Shown: positions 7,101-16,579, counted from the stretch's first letter. The stretch: DNA of 64,000 nt from Heterorhizobium halophytocola (GCF_017873095.1 NZ_JAGGJU010000015.1:1-64000); one strand, 5' to 3'. Notes: generated by a model from the letters alone, not told the origin. Numbers and translations are program-made.

Positions 7101-8903
7101 ATGAGCGAAAAAGACGCCGCGGCGGCCCCTGAAGTCGAGCAGGCAATCGATCAGTCGGAGCGGAAGATTCCGCGCCGCCTGCGTCACAGCCTCGAAATGC
7201 ATCTCCGGAACATCTATCCCGATGCCGATATCGGTCAATTGGCCGATGCGGTGATCGCGGCCTTCTGGGACAAGGCGCAGGCGCCGCGACGGCGCGCACG
7301 CACGCCGATGCATCCGATCTGGAGCGAGCGCGATACCTATGTCATCACCTATGGCAACAGCCTCGTCGACGGCGAGCACAAACCGCTCGATCTGCTCTAC
7401 AATTTCCTGACTACCTATCTGAAGGGGACGATCACCGGCGTCCACGTGCTGCCCTATTTCCCCTACACCTCCGACGACGGCTTTGCGGTGACCGACTACC
7501 GGGCGGTCAACGGCATTCTCGGCGACTGGGAGGACATTTCCCGCATCGCCGGCGAGTTTCGCCTGATGTCGGATCTGGTGCTCAACCATGGCTCCAGCCA
7601 GAGCCAGTGGTTTGCCGAATATCTGCAGGGCCACGCGCCCTATGATCGCTTCTATTTCGAGGCGCAGCCGACCGACGATCTGTCCCAGGTGGTACGCCCG
7701 CGCGCCCACCCGCTGCTGCGCGAAGTCGAGACGTCCCGGGGCACGCGCCATGTCTGGGCAACCTTCAGCCATGACCAGGTCGATTTCGACTTTTCCAATC
7801 CCGAAGTCCTGCTCGAATTCATCCGCATCCTGCGCTTCCATGTCGATTGCGGCGTGCGCACGGTGCGTCTCGACGCCGTCGCCTTCGTCTGGAAGGAGGT
7901 CGGCACGACGAGCATCCACCTGCCGCAGACGCATGAGATCGTCCGGCTGTTCCGCGTGCTTGCCGACTGGGCGGAAGAGCCGCTGGTGCTGATCACCGAG
8001 ACCAATGTGCCGAATGTCGAGAACCTCTCCTATTTCGGCAATCTCAACGAAGCCCATGCGATCTATAATTTCTCGCTGCCACCGCTGATGCTGCATGCAT
8101 TGCTGAACGGCACGTCGAAGCATCTGGTCGCCTGGCAGATGGCCATGCCGCCCGCCCATCTCGGCTGCGCCTATCTGAATTTCACCGCCTCGCATGACGG
8201 CATCGGCCTTCGCCCGGCCGAAAGCCTGCTGGCTGACGACGACATCGCCGACATGATCGAGACGGTGCAGAAATTCGGTGGGCTGGTGTCCATGCGCCGG
8301 CTGCCCGACAACGGCTTTCATGCCTATGAGCTCAATGTCGCGCTGTTCGACGCGCTGAAGGGCACGGTCAAGGGCGAGGACGAATGGCAGGTCGAGCGCT
8401 TCCTGTGCAGTCAGGCGATCGCCATGTCGCTGGAGGGCATTCCGGCCTTCTACATCCATTCCCTGCTCGGCACGCCCAACGATCTGGAAGGCGTCGAGAA
8501 GGCCGGCCACAACCGCGCGATCAACCGCCGCCGCTGGAACTATCCCGAACTCCTGGCCCGGATGGAAGACCCGGAAAGCTTGCAGGCGCAGGTTTTCGCG
8601 CAGATGAAGCGGCTGATCCAGATCCGCATCCGGCAGCCCGCCTTTCATCCGAATGCCACCCAGTTCACCCTGCAGCTCGGTGACAAGCTGTTCGGCTACT
8701 GGCGTCAGAGCGATGACCGCAGCCAGAGCATCTTTGCCATTCACAACATGACCGACGAGGACGTGGTGCTGCCGGCCATGGCGCTCAACCTGATCGGTGG
8801 GGTCGGCTGGAAGGATCTGCTGAGCGGTGACGTGGTGCGCCCCGCCGGCAGCGAGATCGTCTTCGCGCCCTATCAATGCCGCTGGATCAGCAATCGCAGC
8901 TGA
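7101..8903 (+). CDS. GH13 family 18 sugar phosphorylase (sucrose / glucosylglycerate phosphorylase type)
   Basis: A 600-residue glycoside hydrolase family 13 protein of the phosphorylase subfamily, which cleaves an alpha-glucoside with phosphate to give glucose 1-phosphate. The catalytic triad is in place: nucleophile Asp258 in VRLDAVAF, acid/base Glu300 in LITETNVPN and Asp366 in ASHDGIGLRP. The early GVHVLPYFPYTSDDGF segment is typical. Candidate substrates are glucosylglycerate, glucosylglycerol or sucrose; sequence inspection cannot choose. No transporter or regulator lies next to it. It starts 30 bases after yacG and is followed by tRNA-Phe. Confidence 0.85.
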   Translation: MSEKDAAAAPEVEQAIDQSERKIPRRLRHSLEMHLRNIYPDADIGQLADAVIAAFWDKAQAPRRRARTPMHPIWSERDTYVITYGNSLVDGEHKPLDLLYNFLTTYLKGTITGVHVLPYFPYTSDDGFAVTDYRAVNGILGDWEDISRIAGEFRLMSDLVLNHGSSQSQWFAEYLQGHAPYDRFYFEAQPTDDLSQVVRPRAHPLLREVETSRGTRHVWATFSHDQVDFDFSNPEVLLEFIRILRFHVDCGVRTVRLDAVAFVWKEVGTTSIHLPQTHEIVRLFRVLADWAEEPLVLITETNVPNVENLSYFGNLNEAHAIYNFSLPPLMLHALLNGTSKHLVAWQMAMPPAHLGCAYLNFTASHDGIGLRPAESLLADDDIADMIETVQKFGGLVSMRRLPDNGFHAYELNVALFDALKGTVKGEDEWQVERFLCSQAIAMSLEGIPAFYIHSLLGTPNDLEGVEKAGHNRAINRRRWNYPELLARMEDPESLQAQVFAQMKRLIQIRIRQPAFHPNATQFTLQLGDKLFGYWRQSDDRSQSIFAIHNMTDEDVVLPAMALNLIGGVGWKDLLSGDVVRPAGSEIVFAPYQCRWISNRS

Positions 8904-9101
8904 GCCGGAAGCCGTCCCTGAAACACCCTTAAATATCTGGCTGCACTCTATCTTTTGCCCCATTCGCAGGCCTGTCAAAAAAGTGATATTTGCGGCTGGA
9001 CATGGCCGAGCAAGATGTTATAACCGCGCTCGTTCCGGGGGAGACCAAGCCTCGGACGGCCTTTAACCAAGGCTCGCCGCTTTCCCTCGGGAAAGCCGGA
9101 T

Positions 9102-9177
9102 GCCCGGATAGCTCAGTTGGTAGAGCAGCGGATTGAAAATCCGCGTGTCGGTGGTTCAAATCCGCCTCCGGGCACCA
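9102..9177 (+). tRNA. tRNA-Phe (anticodon GAA)
   Basis: A complete 76-base cloverleaf with encoded CCA. The acceptor stem is GCCCGGA/TCCGGGC. The anticodon stem GCGGA/TCCGC encloses loop TTGAAAA, giving anticodon GAA, and the T loop contains GTTCAAATC. The 258 bases between it and the KaiC-like gene contain no gene that I can support. Confidence 0.96.
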
Positions 9178-9435
9178 TTTTCCTCGGAAAATATAGTTCT
9201 CCCAGATCGGTTCGCCCGTGGTGGACATCATTCCCGTTTCCGAGGATGTCCGGGCTCATCGCCCCCGTATCGTGTCTCCGATCGGCGATTTCCGATCCGT
9301 TGCGGCGCCTCTCGGTCCTCGGCCTGTTCCGCCCGAAGCCATGCCGTCCACCGCCACTTATTTTCTCTCCACCCGGCAGACAGAACTTGCCTATGCCCTT
9401 AAGCAATCTATCTTGCTAGGTATTCAGGAAAGAGC

Positions 9436-10944
9436 ATGGGCAGATATATGAGTGAAATGGCACGCACCGGCGTTCAGGGCCTTGATGATGTCTTGTCAGG
9501 CGGATTCACGCGGGGCCATGTATTTCTGCTGGAAGGGTCGCCCGGCACCGGCAAGACCACGATCGCCATGCAGTTCCTGCTCGAAGGCGCAGCCCTGGGC
9601 GAGCGCTGTCTCTATATCAGTCTCTCCGAAACCGAGCAGGAATTGCGCGACTGCGCGCGGTCCCACGGCATGCAGGTCGACGATGCCGTCGAGATATTCG
9701 AGCTCGTGCCGCCCGAGAGCCTGCTCGATGCCGAGCAGCAGCAGAGCCTTCTTTATTCGTCGGATCTGGAGCTTGGGGAAACCACCAAGCTGATCTTCGA
9801 AGCTTTCGAGCGCCTGAAGCCGCAAAGGGTCGTCATCGACAGCCTTTCCGAGATCCGGCTCCTGGCGCAGAGTTCCCTGCGATATCGCCGGCAGATACTG
9901 GCGTTGAAGCATTATTTTTCCCGCTCCGACGCCACGGTCCTGCTACTGGACGACATGACCTCCGACGCGCTGGACAAGACCGTGCACAGTGTCGTTCACG
10001 GTGTCATTCATCTCGAACAGCTGGCACCCGATTACGGCTCGGAACGCCGCCGTCTGCGGGTGATCAAATATCGCGGCCTCTCCTTTCGCGGCGGCTATCA
10101 CGATTTCATCATCAGGACCGGCGGTGTTGCCGTCTTCCCGCGTCTGCGCGCGGTGGAACACAAGACCGGTTTCGAGCGCACCACGCTGAAAAGCGGCATA
10201 CGGGAATTCGACGACCTGCTGGGCGGGGGGGTCGAGCGCGGTTCCAGCACGCTGCTGATCGGGCCTGCCGGCACCGGCAAGAGCCTGTTTGCGCTCAACT
10301 TCATCAATGCTGCCGTGAAGCGGGGCGAAAAGGCGGCGATCTTCGTCTTCGACGAGGAACTTGGCCTGCTCTTTACCCGCACGAAGCCGATGGGCCTCGA
10401 TCTGGAGAAGATGCGCGACGACGGTATGATCCATATCGAGCAGCTGGATGCAGCCGAGCTGTCTCCCGGAGAATTCGCCCAGCGCGTCCGCGACAAGGTC
10501 GCGACCTTCGATGCCAAGACGGTCGTGATCGACAGCATCAACGGCTATCAGGCGTCGATGCCGGGCGAAAACGCCCTCGTTTTGCATATGCATGAGCTCC
10601 TGCAGTATCTGAACCGGCAGGGGGCCAATACTTTCCTGACTGTGGCGCAGCACGGTCTTGTCGGCGACATGAAGTCCCCGGTCGATGTGACCTATCTCGC
10701 CGATACCGTGATCCTGCTTCGCTATTTCGAAGCCATGGGCAAGGTTCGCCGCGCCGTCTCGGTGATCAAGAAGCGAACCGGCCGACATGAGGATACGATC
10801 CGCGAATTCAAGATCACCGGCGAGGGGCTCACGTTGGGCGAGCCGCTCTCCGGTTTCCAGGGGGTCCTGCGCGGTGTCCCGAACTTTATCGGCGACCGGG
10901 GACCCTTGCTTCCGCTTGCGGACAAGGATGCCGACTATTCCTAG
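9436..10944 (+). CDS. Two-domain KaiC-like ATPase
   Basis: A 502-residue RecA-fold protein with two KaiC domains. Walker A motifs are GSPGTGKT (34-41) and GPAGTGKS (276-283); Walker B Asp residues lie in VVIDS of both halves. In the first domain the paired catalytic Glu of KaiC is Ser64-Glu65; the second keeps Glu307-Glu308. The KaiC autophosphorylation Ser-Thr pair aligns with Thr419-Tyr420. AGGAA supports the ATG at 9436. No kaiA or kaiB is in the window, so a clock role is not implied. The gene overlaps the next, a hybrid histidine kinase, by 17 bases, pointing to a signalling partnership. Confidence 0.88.
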   Translation: MGRYMSEMARTGVQGLDDVLSGGFTRGHVFLLEGSPGTGKTTIAMQFLLEGAALGERCLYISLSETEQELRDCARSHGMQVDDAVEIFELVPPESLLDAEQQQSLLYSSDLELGETTKLIFEAFERLKPQRVVIDSLSEIRLLAQSSLRYRRQILALKHYFSRSDATVLLLDDMTSDALDKTVHSVVHGVIHLEQLAPDYGSERRRLRVIKYRGLSFRGGYHDFIIRTGGVAVFPRLRAVEHKTGFERTTLKSGIREFDDLLGGGVERGSSTLLIGPAGTGKSLFALNFINAAVKRGEKAAIFVFDEELGLLFTRTKPMGLDLEKMRDDGMIHIEQLDAAELSPGEFAQRVRDKVATFDAKTVVIDSINGYQASMPGENALVLHMHELLQYLNRQGANTFLTVAQHGLVGDMKSPVDVTYLADTVILLRYFEAMGKVRRAVSVIKKRTGRHEDTIREFKITGEGLTLGEPLSGFQGVLRGVPNFIGDRGPLLPLADKDADYS

Positions 10945-12982
10945 CAACGACGCCATCGCTCTGGTCTTCGCACCGCTGGGACGCGACGCGCAGATTGCCA
11001 CCTCGCTGTTGAGCGAGGCCGGCATCGCGTCGAGAGCGGCTGACTGTCTGGCCGACCTGATCGCCGGCCTCAGTGACGACACCGCCTTTGCCATTCTCAC
11101 CGAAGAAGCCCTCAGATCGGTGGATCTCAGGGGTGTTTCCGCCTGGATCGAAGGGCAGCCGAGCTGGTCGGACCTGTCCTTCATCATCCTCACCAATCGC
11201 GGTGGCGGGCCGGAGCGCAATCCGGCGGCGGCGAGGTTGTCGGGGGTGCTCGGCAATGTCAGCTTCGTCGAGCGCCCTTTCCACGCCACCACATTCATCA
11301 GTGTGGTGCGCACGGCCATGCGTGGCCGGCGGCGACAATATGAGGCGCGGTCGCGCATAGAGGCGCTCGACGATGGCGAGCGCCGCCTTCAGACGGCCTT
11401 GCAGGCCGGGCGGCTGGGCGCCTGGGAACTCGATGTCGCCACCGGTGTCCTGACCACGTCGGCCACATGCAGGCAGGTGTTCGGGCGCGGGCGGGACGAC
11501 ACGTTTTCCTACCAGGACCTGCTGGATGCCATTCATCCGGACGACCTGCCGCGCATGCAGGCCGCCGTCAAGGCAACGCTTGAGACCGGCGCCGATTATT
11601 CGATCGAGTACCGCATCATATGGCAGGACGGCTCCGTGCACTGGGCCGAAATTCGCGCCCAGCTTTATCGCGACCGGCGAGGGACGGCGATAAAGCTCGT
11701 CGGGGTATCGGCCGATATCACCGTGCGGATGATGGCAGAAGAGCAACAGCGGCAACTCAACGAGACTCTCGAAGAGCGCGTGGCCGAGCGCACCCGCGAG
11801 CTGGAAGAAGCCCATGCGATCGTGATGACGGAGATCAGCCAGCGCGAGCGGGCGGAAGACCAGCTGCGCCAGGCGCAGAAGATGGAAGCCATCGGCCAGC
11901 TGACGGGCGGTGTTGCGCACGATTTCAACAATCTGCTGATGGCGGTGCTCGGCAATCTGGAACTGCTGCGCAAGCATGTCGGCGACGATCCCAAGGGCAT
12001 CCGCCTGATCGACGGCGCGCTGGAAGGCGCCCGCCGGGGTGCGTCTCTGACGCAGAGACTGCTTGCGTTTTCCCGCCGGCAGGACCTGCGCATCGCGCCT
12101 GTCGACCTGCAGGGCCTGGTCCGCGGCATGGAAGACCTGCTGAAACGGTCTGTCGGCTCCACCATCTCGATCGAAGCGGTCACCCCCGATGGCCTGTCGC
12201 CGGTGTCGGCCGATGCCAACCAGGTGGAGCTCGCACTGCTCAACCTGGCCGTCAATGCCCGCGACGCCATGCCGAACGGCGGCACGATCCGGATCGTGTT
12301 GTCCGAGGCGGAGCAGACTCGCGAGACGGGCGAGCTTGCCGTGGGGCGCTATGTGGTGCTTTCGGTTGCCGACCAGGGCCATGGCATGGATGAGGAGACG
12401 CTGCGCAAGGCGGTCGAGCCGTTCTTCTCGACCAAGGAACTGGGCAAGGGAACGGGACTTGGATTGTCGATGATCCATGGCCTCGCCTCGCAGTTGAAAG
12501 GTGAGCTGAAACTGAAAAGCACGCTTGGCCACGGGACGACGGCAGAGCTCTGGATACCGGTCTCGCAATCGGCGATGTCTGCCATTCAGCTCGAAGCAGC
12601 GCCCACAGGCCAGGCGGCAAGGGTCTCCGGGCCCAAGCGCATCCTGCTGGTCGATGACGATGTCCTCATCGCCATGAGTTCGGCCGACATGCTGACCGAT
12701 CTTGGCCATGACGTCGTCGAGGTCCATTCCGGCAAGGAGGCCCTTGCGCGGCTTGCCGAGGGAGCCGCCTTCGATCTGATGATCACCGACTATTCGATGC
12801 CGGGCATGACCGGCGGAGACCTGGCCAAGGCGGTGCGCCAGATGCTGCCCGACCTGCCGATCCTCATCGCCTCGGGATATGCCGATCTGCCGCCCGGTGT
12901 CGACCTGGATGTCGCGAGATTGGGCAAGCCCTATACGCAGAACCAGCTGGCGTCGGAGATCGACAAGCTCGTCTCCGCCTGA
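10928..12982 (+). CDS. Hybrid sensor histidine kinase with degenerate N-terminal receiver, PAS, kinase and receiver domains
   Basis: A 684-residue cytoplasmic protein. Residues 1-130 resemble a receiver without a clear phosphoacceptor Asp. A PAS domain follows (about 150-265, with AIHPDDLPRM and a PAC-like VGVSADIT), then a coiled coil (270-315), HisKA with phosphorylatable His331 in GGVAHDFNNLL, a HATPase domain (NLAVNARDAM, GTGLGLSMIHG) and a C-terminal receiver with Asp621 in MITDYSMPGM. No membrane segment is seen. The ATG at 10928 overlaps the KaiC-like gene by 17 bases, so translation is probably coupled. The pair likely forms one signalling module; its output is unknown. Confidence 0.9.
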   Translation: MPTIPSNDAIALVFAPLGRDAQIATSLLSEAGIASRAADCLADLIAGLSDDTAFAILTEEALRSVDLRGVSAWIEGQPSWSDLSFIILTNRGGGPERNPAAARLSGVLGNVSFVERPFHATTFISVVRTAMRGRRRQYEARSRIEALDDGERRLQTALQAGRLGAWELDVATGVLTTSATCRQVFGRGRDDTFSYQDLLDAIHPDDLPRMQAAVKATLETGADYSIEYRIIWQDGSVHWAEIRAQLYRDRRGTAIKLVGVSADITVRMMAEEQQRQLNETLEERVAERTRELEEAHAIVMTEISQRERAEDQLRQAQKMEAIGQLTGGVAHDFNNLLMAVLGNLELLRKHVGDDPKGIRLIDGALEGARRGASLTQRLLAFSRRQDLRIAPVDLQGLVRGMEDLLKRSVGSTISIEAVTPDGLSPVSADANQVELALLNLAVNARDAMPNGGTIRIVLSEAEQTRETGELAVGRYVVLSVADQGHGMDEETLRKAVEPFFSTKELGKGTGLGLSMIHGLASQLKGELKLKSTLGHGTTAELWIPVSQSAMSAIQLEAAPTGQAARVSGPKRILLVDDDVLIAMSSADMLTDLGHDVVEVHSGKEALARLAEGAAFDLMITDYSMPGMTGGDLAKAVRQMLPDLPILIASGYADLPPGVDLDVARLGKPYTQNQLASEIDKLVSA

Positions 12983-13092
12983 ACCGTCGGCCGGAACCGC
13001 GGCTCCGTGCGGCGCGCATGGGGTCGAAAACAGGCGATTTCGTTTTTGGCCGTAATGCTTTAAGCCTGCGGTCATCAGAAAGGGAGACGCCT

Positions 13093-13506
13093 ATGAAATC
13101 GTTGTTCCACCTCGCCATCCACGTCACGGACCTGGAAGAGACGCGCATTTTCTACCGGGATGTTCTCGGGTGCGAAGAGGGGCGTTCGACCGAAACCTGG
13201 GTCGATTTCGACTTCTTTGGCCACCAGCTCTCCCTGCATCTCGGCACGCCTTTCGCGACCACCCGCACAGGCAAGGTCGGCGACCACATGGTGATGATGC
13301 CGCATATGGGGGCCGTGCTGGCCCTGGCCGACTGGCTGGCGCTGGCCGACCGGCTGAAGGAAAAGGGCGTCACCTTCGACATTCCCCCCGTCGTCCGCTT
13401 CGAGGGCGAGCCCGGCGAACAGCGCACGATGTTCTTCTTCGATCCCTCGGGCAATCCGATCGAGATCAAGGGCTTTGCCGATTTCGAAGGGCTTTTTGCA
13501 AGATAG
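13093..13506 (+). CDS. VOC (glyoxalase-fold) family protein
   Basis: A 137-residue vicinal-oxygen-chelate fold protein. The first half begins FHLAIHVTDLEETRIFYRDVLG, the standard glyoxalase/bleomycin resistance pattern with a metal-ligand His near the N terminus. A late segment FDPSGNPIEIKGF supplies the conserved Glu. Substrate unknown; dioxygenase, glyoxalase and drug-binding members share this fold. The open frame extends upstream, but GGGAG precedes the ATG at 13093 and the fold starts there. Confidence 0.88.
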   Translation: MKSLFHLAIHVTDLEETRIFYRDVLGCEEGRSTETWVDFDFFGHQLSLHLGTPFATTRTGKVGDHMVMMPHMGAVLALADWLALADRLKEKGVTFDIPPVVRFEGEPGEQRTMFFFDPSGNPIEIKGFADFEGLFAR

Positions 13507-13554
13507 GGACAGGCGGGCATATATGCAGATCGATGGGCCCGGCCGGGGGTATGT

Positions 13555-14148
13555 ATGGACGAGGTCCTGAGTAGCGTCGTGGCGCCGGCATTGCCGCCAG
13601 GCGCCTCCTACCTCCCGGAAATGCTGTCTGTGGACGACGAGCGACATCTCGTCGAACAACTCGACCAGATGCCGTGGAGCAGGGATCTGAAGCGCCGGGT
13701 CCAGCATTTCGGCTACCGCTACGACTACAGGGCGCGCTCGATCGCGGAGGCTGCCCATCTCGGACTGTTGCCGGACTGGCTGCAATCGCTCGCCGCACGG
13801 CTGGTTGCGGATGGCCTGTTCGAAACGCTGCCCGATCAGGTAATCGCCAATGAATACCGGCCGGGCCAGGGTATCGGTGCCCATGTCGATTGCATCCCCT
13901 GTTTTGACGATACGATCGTCTCGATCAGCCTGCTGTCGGCCTGCGAGATGGTGTTTCGTGACCTGCAGGGACCGGCAAGGACAGCCCTGATCCTGCGGCC
14001 GCGATCGGCCCTGGTGCTGAAGGGGGAGGCGCGCTACCGCTGGACCCATGCCATAGCGCCGCGCAAGTCGGATCCGATCGATGGCGGGCGGGTCTTGCGC
14101 AAACGGCGGGTGTCCCTGACCTTCCGCCACGTGCTCAAGCCGGCCTGA
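13555..14148 (+). CDS. alkB: AlkB family 2-oxoglutarate/Fe(II)-dependent dioxygenase
   Basis: A 197-residue protein of the AlkB superfamily, which oxidatively removes alkyl groups from nucleic acid bases. The iron ligands are His110 and Asp112 (IGAHVD) and His165 (RWTHAIAP); the late RRVSLTFR holds the Arg residues that bind 2-oxoglutarate. ANEYRPGQGIGAH is the usual approach to the HxD motif. It is somewhat shorter than E. coli AlkB and closer to the AlkB-like branch common in alphaproteobacteria. The target (DNA, RNA or other) is undecided. The gene ends just before a bidirectional hairpin. Confidence 0.88.
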   Translation: MDEVLSSVVAPALPPGASYLPEMLSVDDERHLVEQLDQMPWSRDLKRRVQHFGYRYDYRARSIAEAAHLGLLPDWLQSLAARLVADGLFETLPDQVIANEYRPGQGIGAHVDCIPCFDDTIVSISLLSACEMVFRDLQGPARTALILRPRSALVLKGEARYRWTHAIAPRKSDPIDGGRVLRKRRVSLTFRHVLKPA

Positions 14149-14156
14149 GATGGAAG

Positions 14157-14188
14157 AAGGCCACCGGGCGTTCCAACCCGGTGGCCTT
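14157..14188. terminator. Bidirectional hairpin between the AlkB-like gene and xylG
   Basis: A perfect 12-bp stem, AAGGCCACCGGG with CCCGGTGGCCTT, encloses an 8-base loop between two convergent genes. A and T tracts at the stem bases give short U runs in both directions. Confidence 0.85.
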
Positions 14189-14218
14189 GTCTTGTTCGCG
14201 TCCGGCGGTTGCCTGCCG

Positions 14219-15001
14219 TCAGCCTGCGATCGCGCCTGGGCCCGGCGTGGCGCCGGGTGGGCACTTGCCCATGATGATCATCCCGAGCACCTCGTCCTTG
14301 GTAACGTCGGTCGTCCTGGCCTGGCCGACCACCTGACCGTTCTTCATCACGAAGACCCGGTCGGCGAGGTCGAAGACGTCGTGGATGTCGTGGCTGATCA
14401 GGAAGATGCCGATGCCCTCGGCCTTCAGCTGCTTGATCAGTTCGCCGACCTGGGCGGTCTCCTGCGGCCCAAGGGCTGCCGTCGGCTCGTCCATGATCAG
14501 GATGCGGGCGTCGAACAGGATGGCGCGGGCGATGGCCACCGACTGCCGCTGGCCACCGGACAGTGCCTTGACCGGCTCCTTGAAGCGGCGGAAGTTCGGG
14601 TTCAACCGGCCCATCACCTCGCGCGCCTTGGCTTCCATGGCGACATCGTCGAGCGTGCCCCAGGCGGTTCTCAGTTCACGGCCGAGATAGAGGTTGGCGG
14701 CGGCGTCGACATTGTCGGCGACGGCGAGCGTTTGGTAGATCGTCTCGATCCCGTATTGCTTGGCATCGCGCGGATTGCGGATCTCGACCGTCTCGCCATT
14801 GATCAGGATCTCGCCGCTGTCGCGCTTGTAGGCGCCGGCCAGAATCTTGATCAGGGTCGACTTGCCGGCGCCATTATGGCCAAGCAGGGCCACCACTTCT
14901 CCGGGATAGAGATCGATCGAAGCCTGGTCGACGGCATGGATCCCGCCGAAGGCGATGGAAATGTCCTTCATTTCCACCAGGGGAGTGCGTTGCTCCGTCA
15001 T
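14219..15001 (-). CDS. xylG: Sugar ABC transporter ATP-binding protein (xylose type)
   Basis: A 260-residue ATPase with a single nucleotide-binding domain, unlike the two-domain XylG of E. coli and like rhizobial sugar importers such as FrcA. Walker A is GHNGAGKS (41-48), the signature is LSGGQRQSVAIARA, Walker B is ILIMDEPTAAL and the switch His is in FLISHDIHD. The open frame extends into xylH, but the ATG at 15001 gives the family start (MTEQRTPLVEM). It is the last gene of the leftward xylF-xylH-xylG operon. Substrate is inferred from the binding protein and xylR. Confidence 0.9.
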   Translation of the reverse strand: MTEQRTPLVEMKDISIAFGGIHAVDQASIDLYPGEVVALLGHNGAGKSTLIKILAGAYKRDSGEILINGETVEIRNPRDAKQYGIETIYQTLAVADNVDAAANLYLGRELRTAWGTLDDVAMEAKAREVMGRLNPNFRRFKEPVKALSGGQRQSVAIARAILFDARILIMDEPTAALGPQETAQVGELIKQLKAEGIGIFLISHDIHDVFDLADRVFVMKNGQVVGQARTTDVTKDEVLGMIIMGKCPPGATPGPGAIAG

Positions 15002-15017
15002 GGGGTAGCTCCTCGAA

Positions 15018-16346
15018 TTACTTGGCGCGGGCGCGATAGACGGTATCGAGCCAGACGGCGACGACCAGCACGACGCCGACGACGACGTTCTGGATCGGCG
15101 TATCGACGTTTGCGAGCCCCATGCCGGATTGCAGGGATTGCATGACCAGCGCGCCCAGCATGGCTCCGGCGATCGTGCCGGTGCCGCCTGCCAGCGAAGT
15201 GCCCCCGATGACCGCTGCAGCGATGGTGTAGAGTTCGTAGGTGGTGCCCTGCGAGTTCGCCGCCGCATTCAGGCGGGCGGTGGAGATCGCGGCAGCCACC
15301 GCGGCCAGCAGGCCCATGATGGCGAACACCCTGACGGTGACCCAGCGGGTCTTGATGCCGGCGAGTTCAGCCGCCTCGGGATTGCCGCCGATGGCGAAGA
15401 CATAGCGGCCGAAGCGCAGGCGGGTTGCGATGAAGGTCATCACGATGCCGACCAGGATGGCGATCAGCACCGGCACGGCGATACCGTAGGGAATATCGAT
15501 GCCGCCGTCCGGCCAGGCGATGTTGTGCGCCTGGGCATAGCGCTTGGCGATACCGAGCGGCCAGTAATAGACGGTGGAGACCCAGATCGCGCCCAGCACC
15601 AGCACGCAGCCGACGACGGCCAGGAAGATCTCTGCCCAGAGCGGCCGCTGCGGGAAGTTGAAGCGCTTGCGCTGATGACGCGAACTGGCGAGGCCGGCAA
15701 TGATCATCAGGCAGGCGATGACGCCGATGACCCAGCTCCAGACCGAGCCGATGGAGCCTTCCGCACCACCCCCCATGATGCGGAAGGTCGTGTCGAGCGG
15801 TGCCACGGTCTGGCCGCTCGTCACATACCAGGCAAGTCCGCGCCAGGCGAGAAAGCCGCCCAGCGTGACGATGAAGGAGGGGACCCCCATGAAGGCGATG
15901 ATGACGCCCTGCAGCGTGCCGATCAGCGTGCCGACGATCAGGCCGCAGGCAAGGGTGATCACCCAGGTAAAGGAATTGTCGAAGCCGAGATATTGCGGCA
16001 GGAACTTCACCTGGATCACGCCCATGATCATGGCGACGAAGCCGAGCATGGAGCCGATCGACAGGTCGATATTGCGGGTGACGATGACCAGTACCATGCC
16101 GGTCGCCAGAACCGCGATCTCGCAGGTCTGGACCGAGAGGTTCCAAAGGTTGCGCGGCGTCAGGAACAGGCCGTCGGTATAGATGTGGAAACCGACCCAG
16201 ATGATCAGCAGGGCCGCGACCATGCCGAGCATGCGGGTATCGATTTCCGTCGCCCGCAAAAAGCGCGTCAGCGGATTTTGCTCGACCTTGCCCGGACTTG
16301 CGATAGTGGAGTGGGAGGTGTCTGTCATGGGGGTCTGTATTCCCAT
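15018..16346 (-). CDS. xylH: Xylose ABC transporter permease
   Basis: A 442-residue inner membrane permease of the XylH/RbsC family with about ten hydrophobic segments. Family segments include TRNIDLSIGSMLG early and GGTSLAGGTGTIAGAMLGAL late, and the long loop between residues about 220 and 290 is typical of XylH and absent from shorter permeases such as RbsC. Neither candidate start (ATG at 16346, or ATG at 16328 giving MTDTSHS) has a clear ribosome binding site. The gap to xylG is 16 bases and to xylF 233 bases. It moves sugar using energy from XylG. Confidence 0.9.
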   Translation of the reverse strand: MGIQTPMTDTSHSTIASPGKVEQNPLTRFLRATEIDTRMLGMVAALLIIWVGFHIYTDGLFLTPRNLWNLSVQTCEIAVLATGMVLVIVTRNIDLSIGSMLGFVAMIMGVIQVKFLPQYLGFDNSFTWVITLACGLIVGTLIGTLQGVIIAFMGVPSFIVTLGGFLAWRGLAWYVTSGQTVAPLDTTFRIMGGGAEGSIGSVWSWVIGVIACLMIIAGLASSRHQRKRFNFPQRPLWAEIFLAVVGCVLVLGAIWVSTVYYWPLGIAKRYAQAHNIAWPDGGIDIPYGIAVPVLIAILVGIVMTFIATRLRFGRYVFAIGGNPEAAELAGIKTRWVTVRVFAIMGLLAAVAAAISTARLNAAANSQGTTYELYTIAAAVIGGTSLAGGTGTIAGAMLGALVMQSLQSGMGLANVDTPIQNVVVGVVLVVAVWLDTVYRARAK

Positions 16347-16579
16347 ATTTCAATTGGGGCTTTGAACTGCCGATCCGATGGAAAAGCCGGTCAATGCCAT
16401 CCGGTTGTGGACGGACCGCGCGCGGTGCCGGAAGAAAGGGCGGTGCGCGCTGTTCTGGCGGGGATCGAGTGTTGGCTACGTGACGCAATACCGGAGAAGC
16501 CCGCCAGGTACATCAGCCGCCTGCGGCGTCGCAGCGATCGTCTGCTGCGGCGCCGGCATTCGGGTTCAGGCGGTCCTGA

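Noticed and set aside
6966..8978. 670-codon open frame on the minus strand across the phosphorylase gene
   Set aside because: The plus-strand frame has an intact GH13 catalytic triad; the reverse frame shows no motif.
9436..12982. Circadian kaiABC-type clock
   Set aside because: No kaiA or kaiB is present, the phosphorylation pair is altered and the partner is a hybrid kinase; a clock claim is not supported.
10886..13075. 729-codon open frame on the minus strand across the hybrid kinase
   Set aside because: It is a shadow; the kinase frame has all expected domains.
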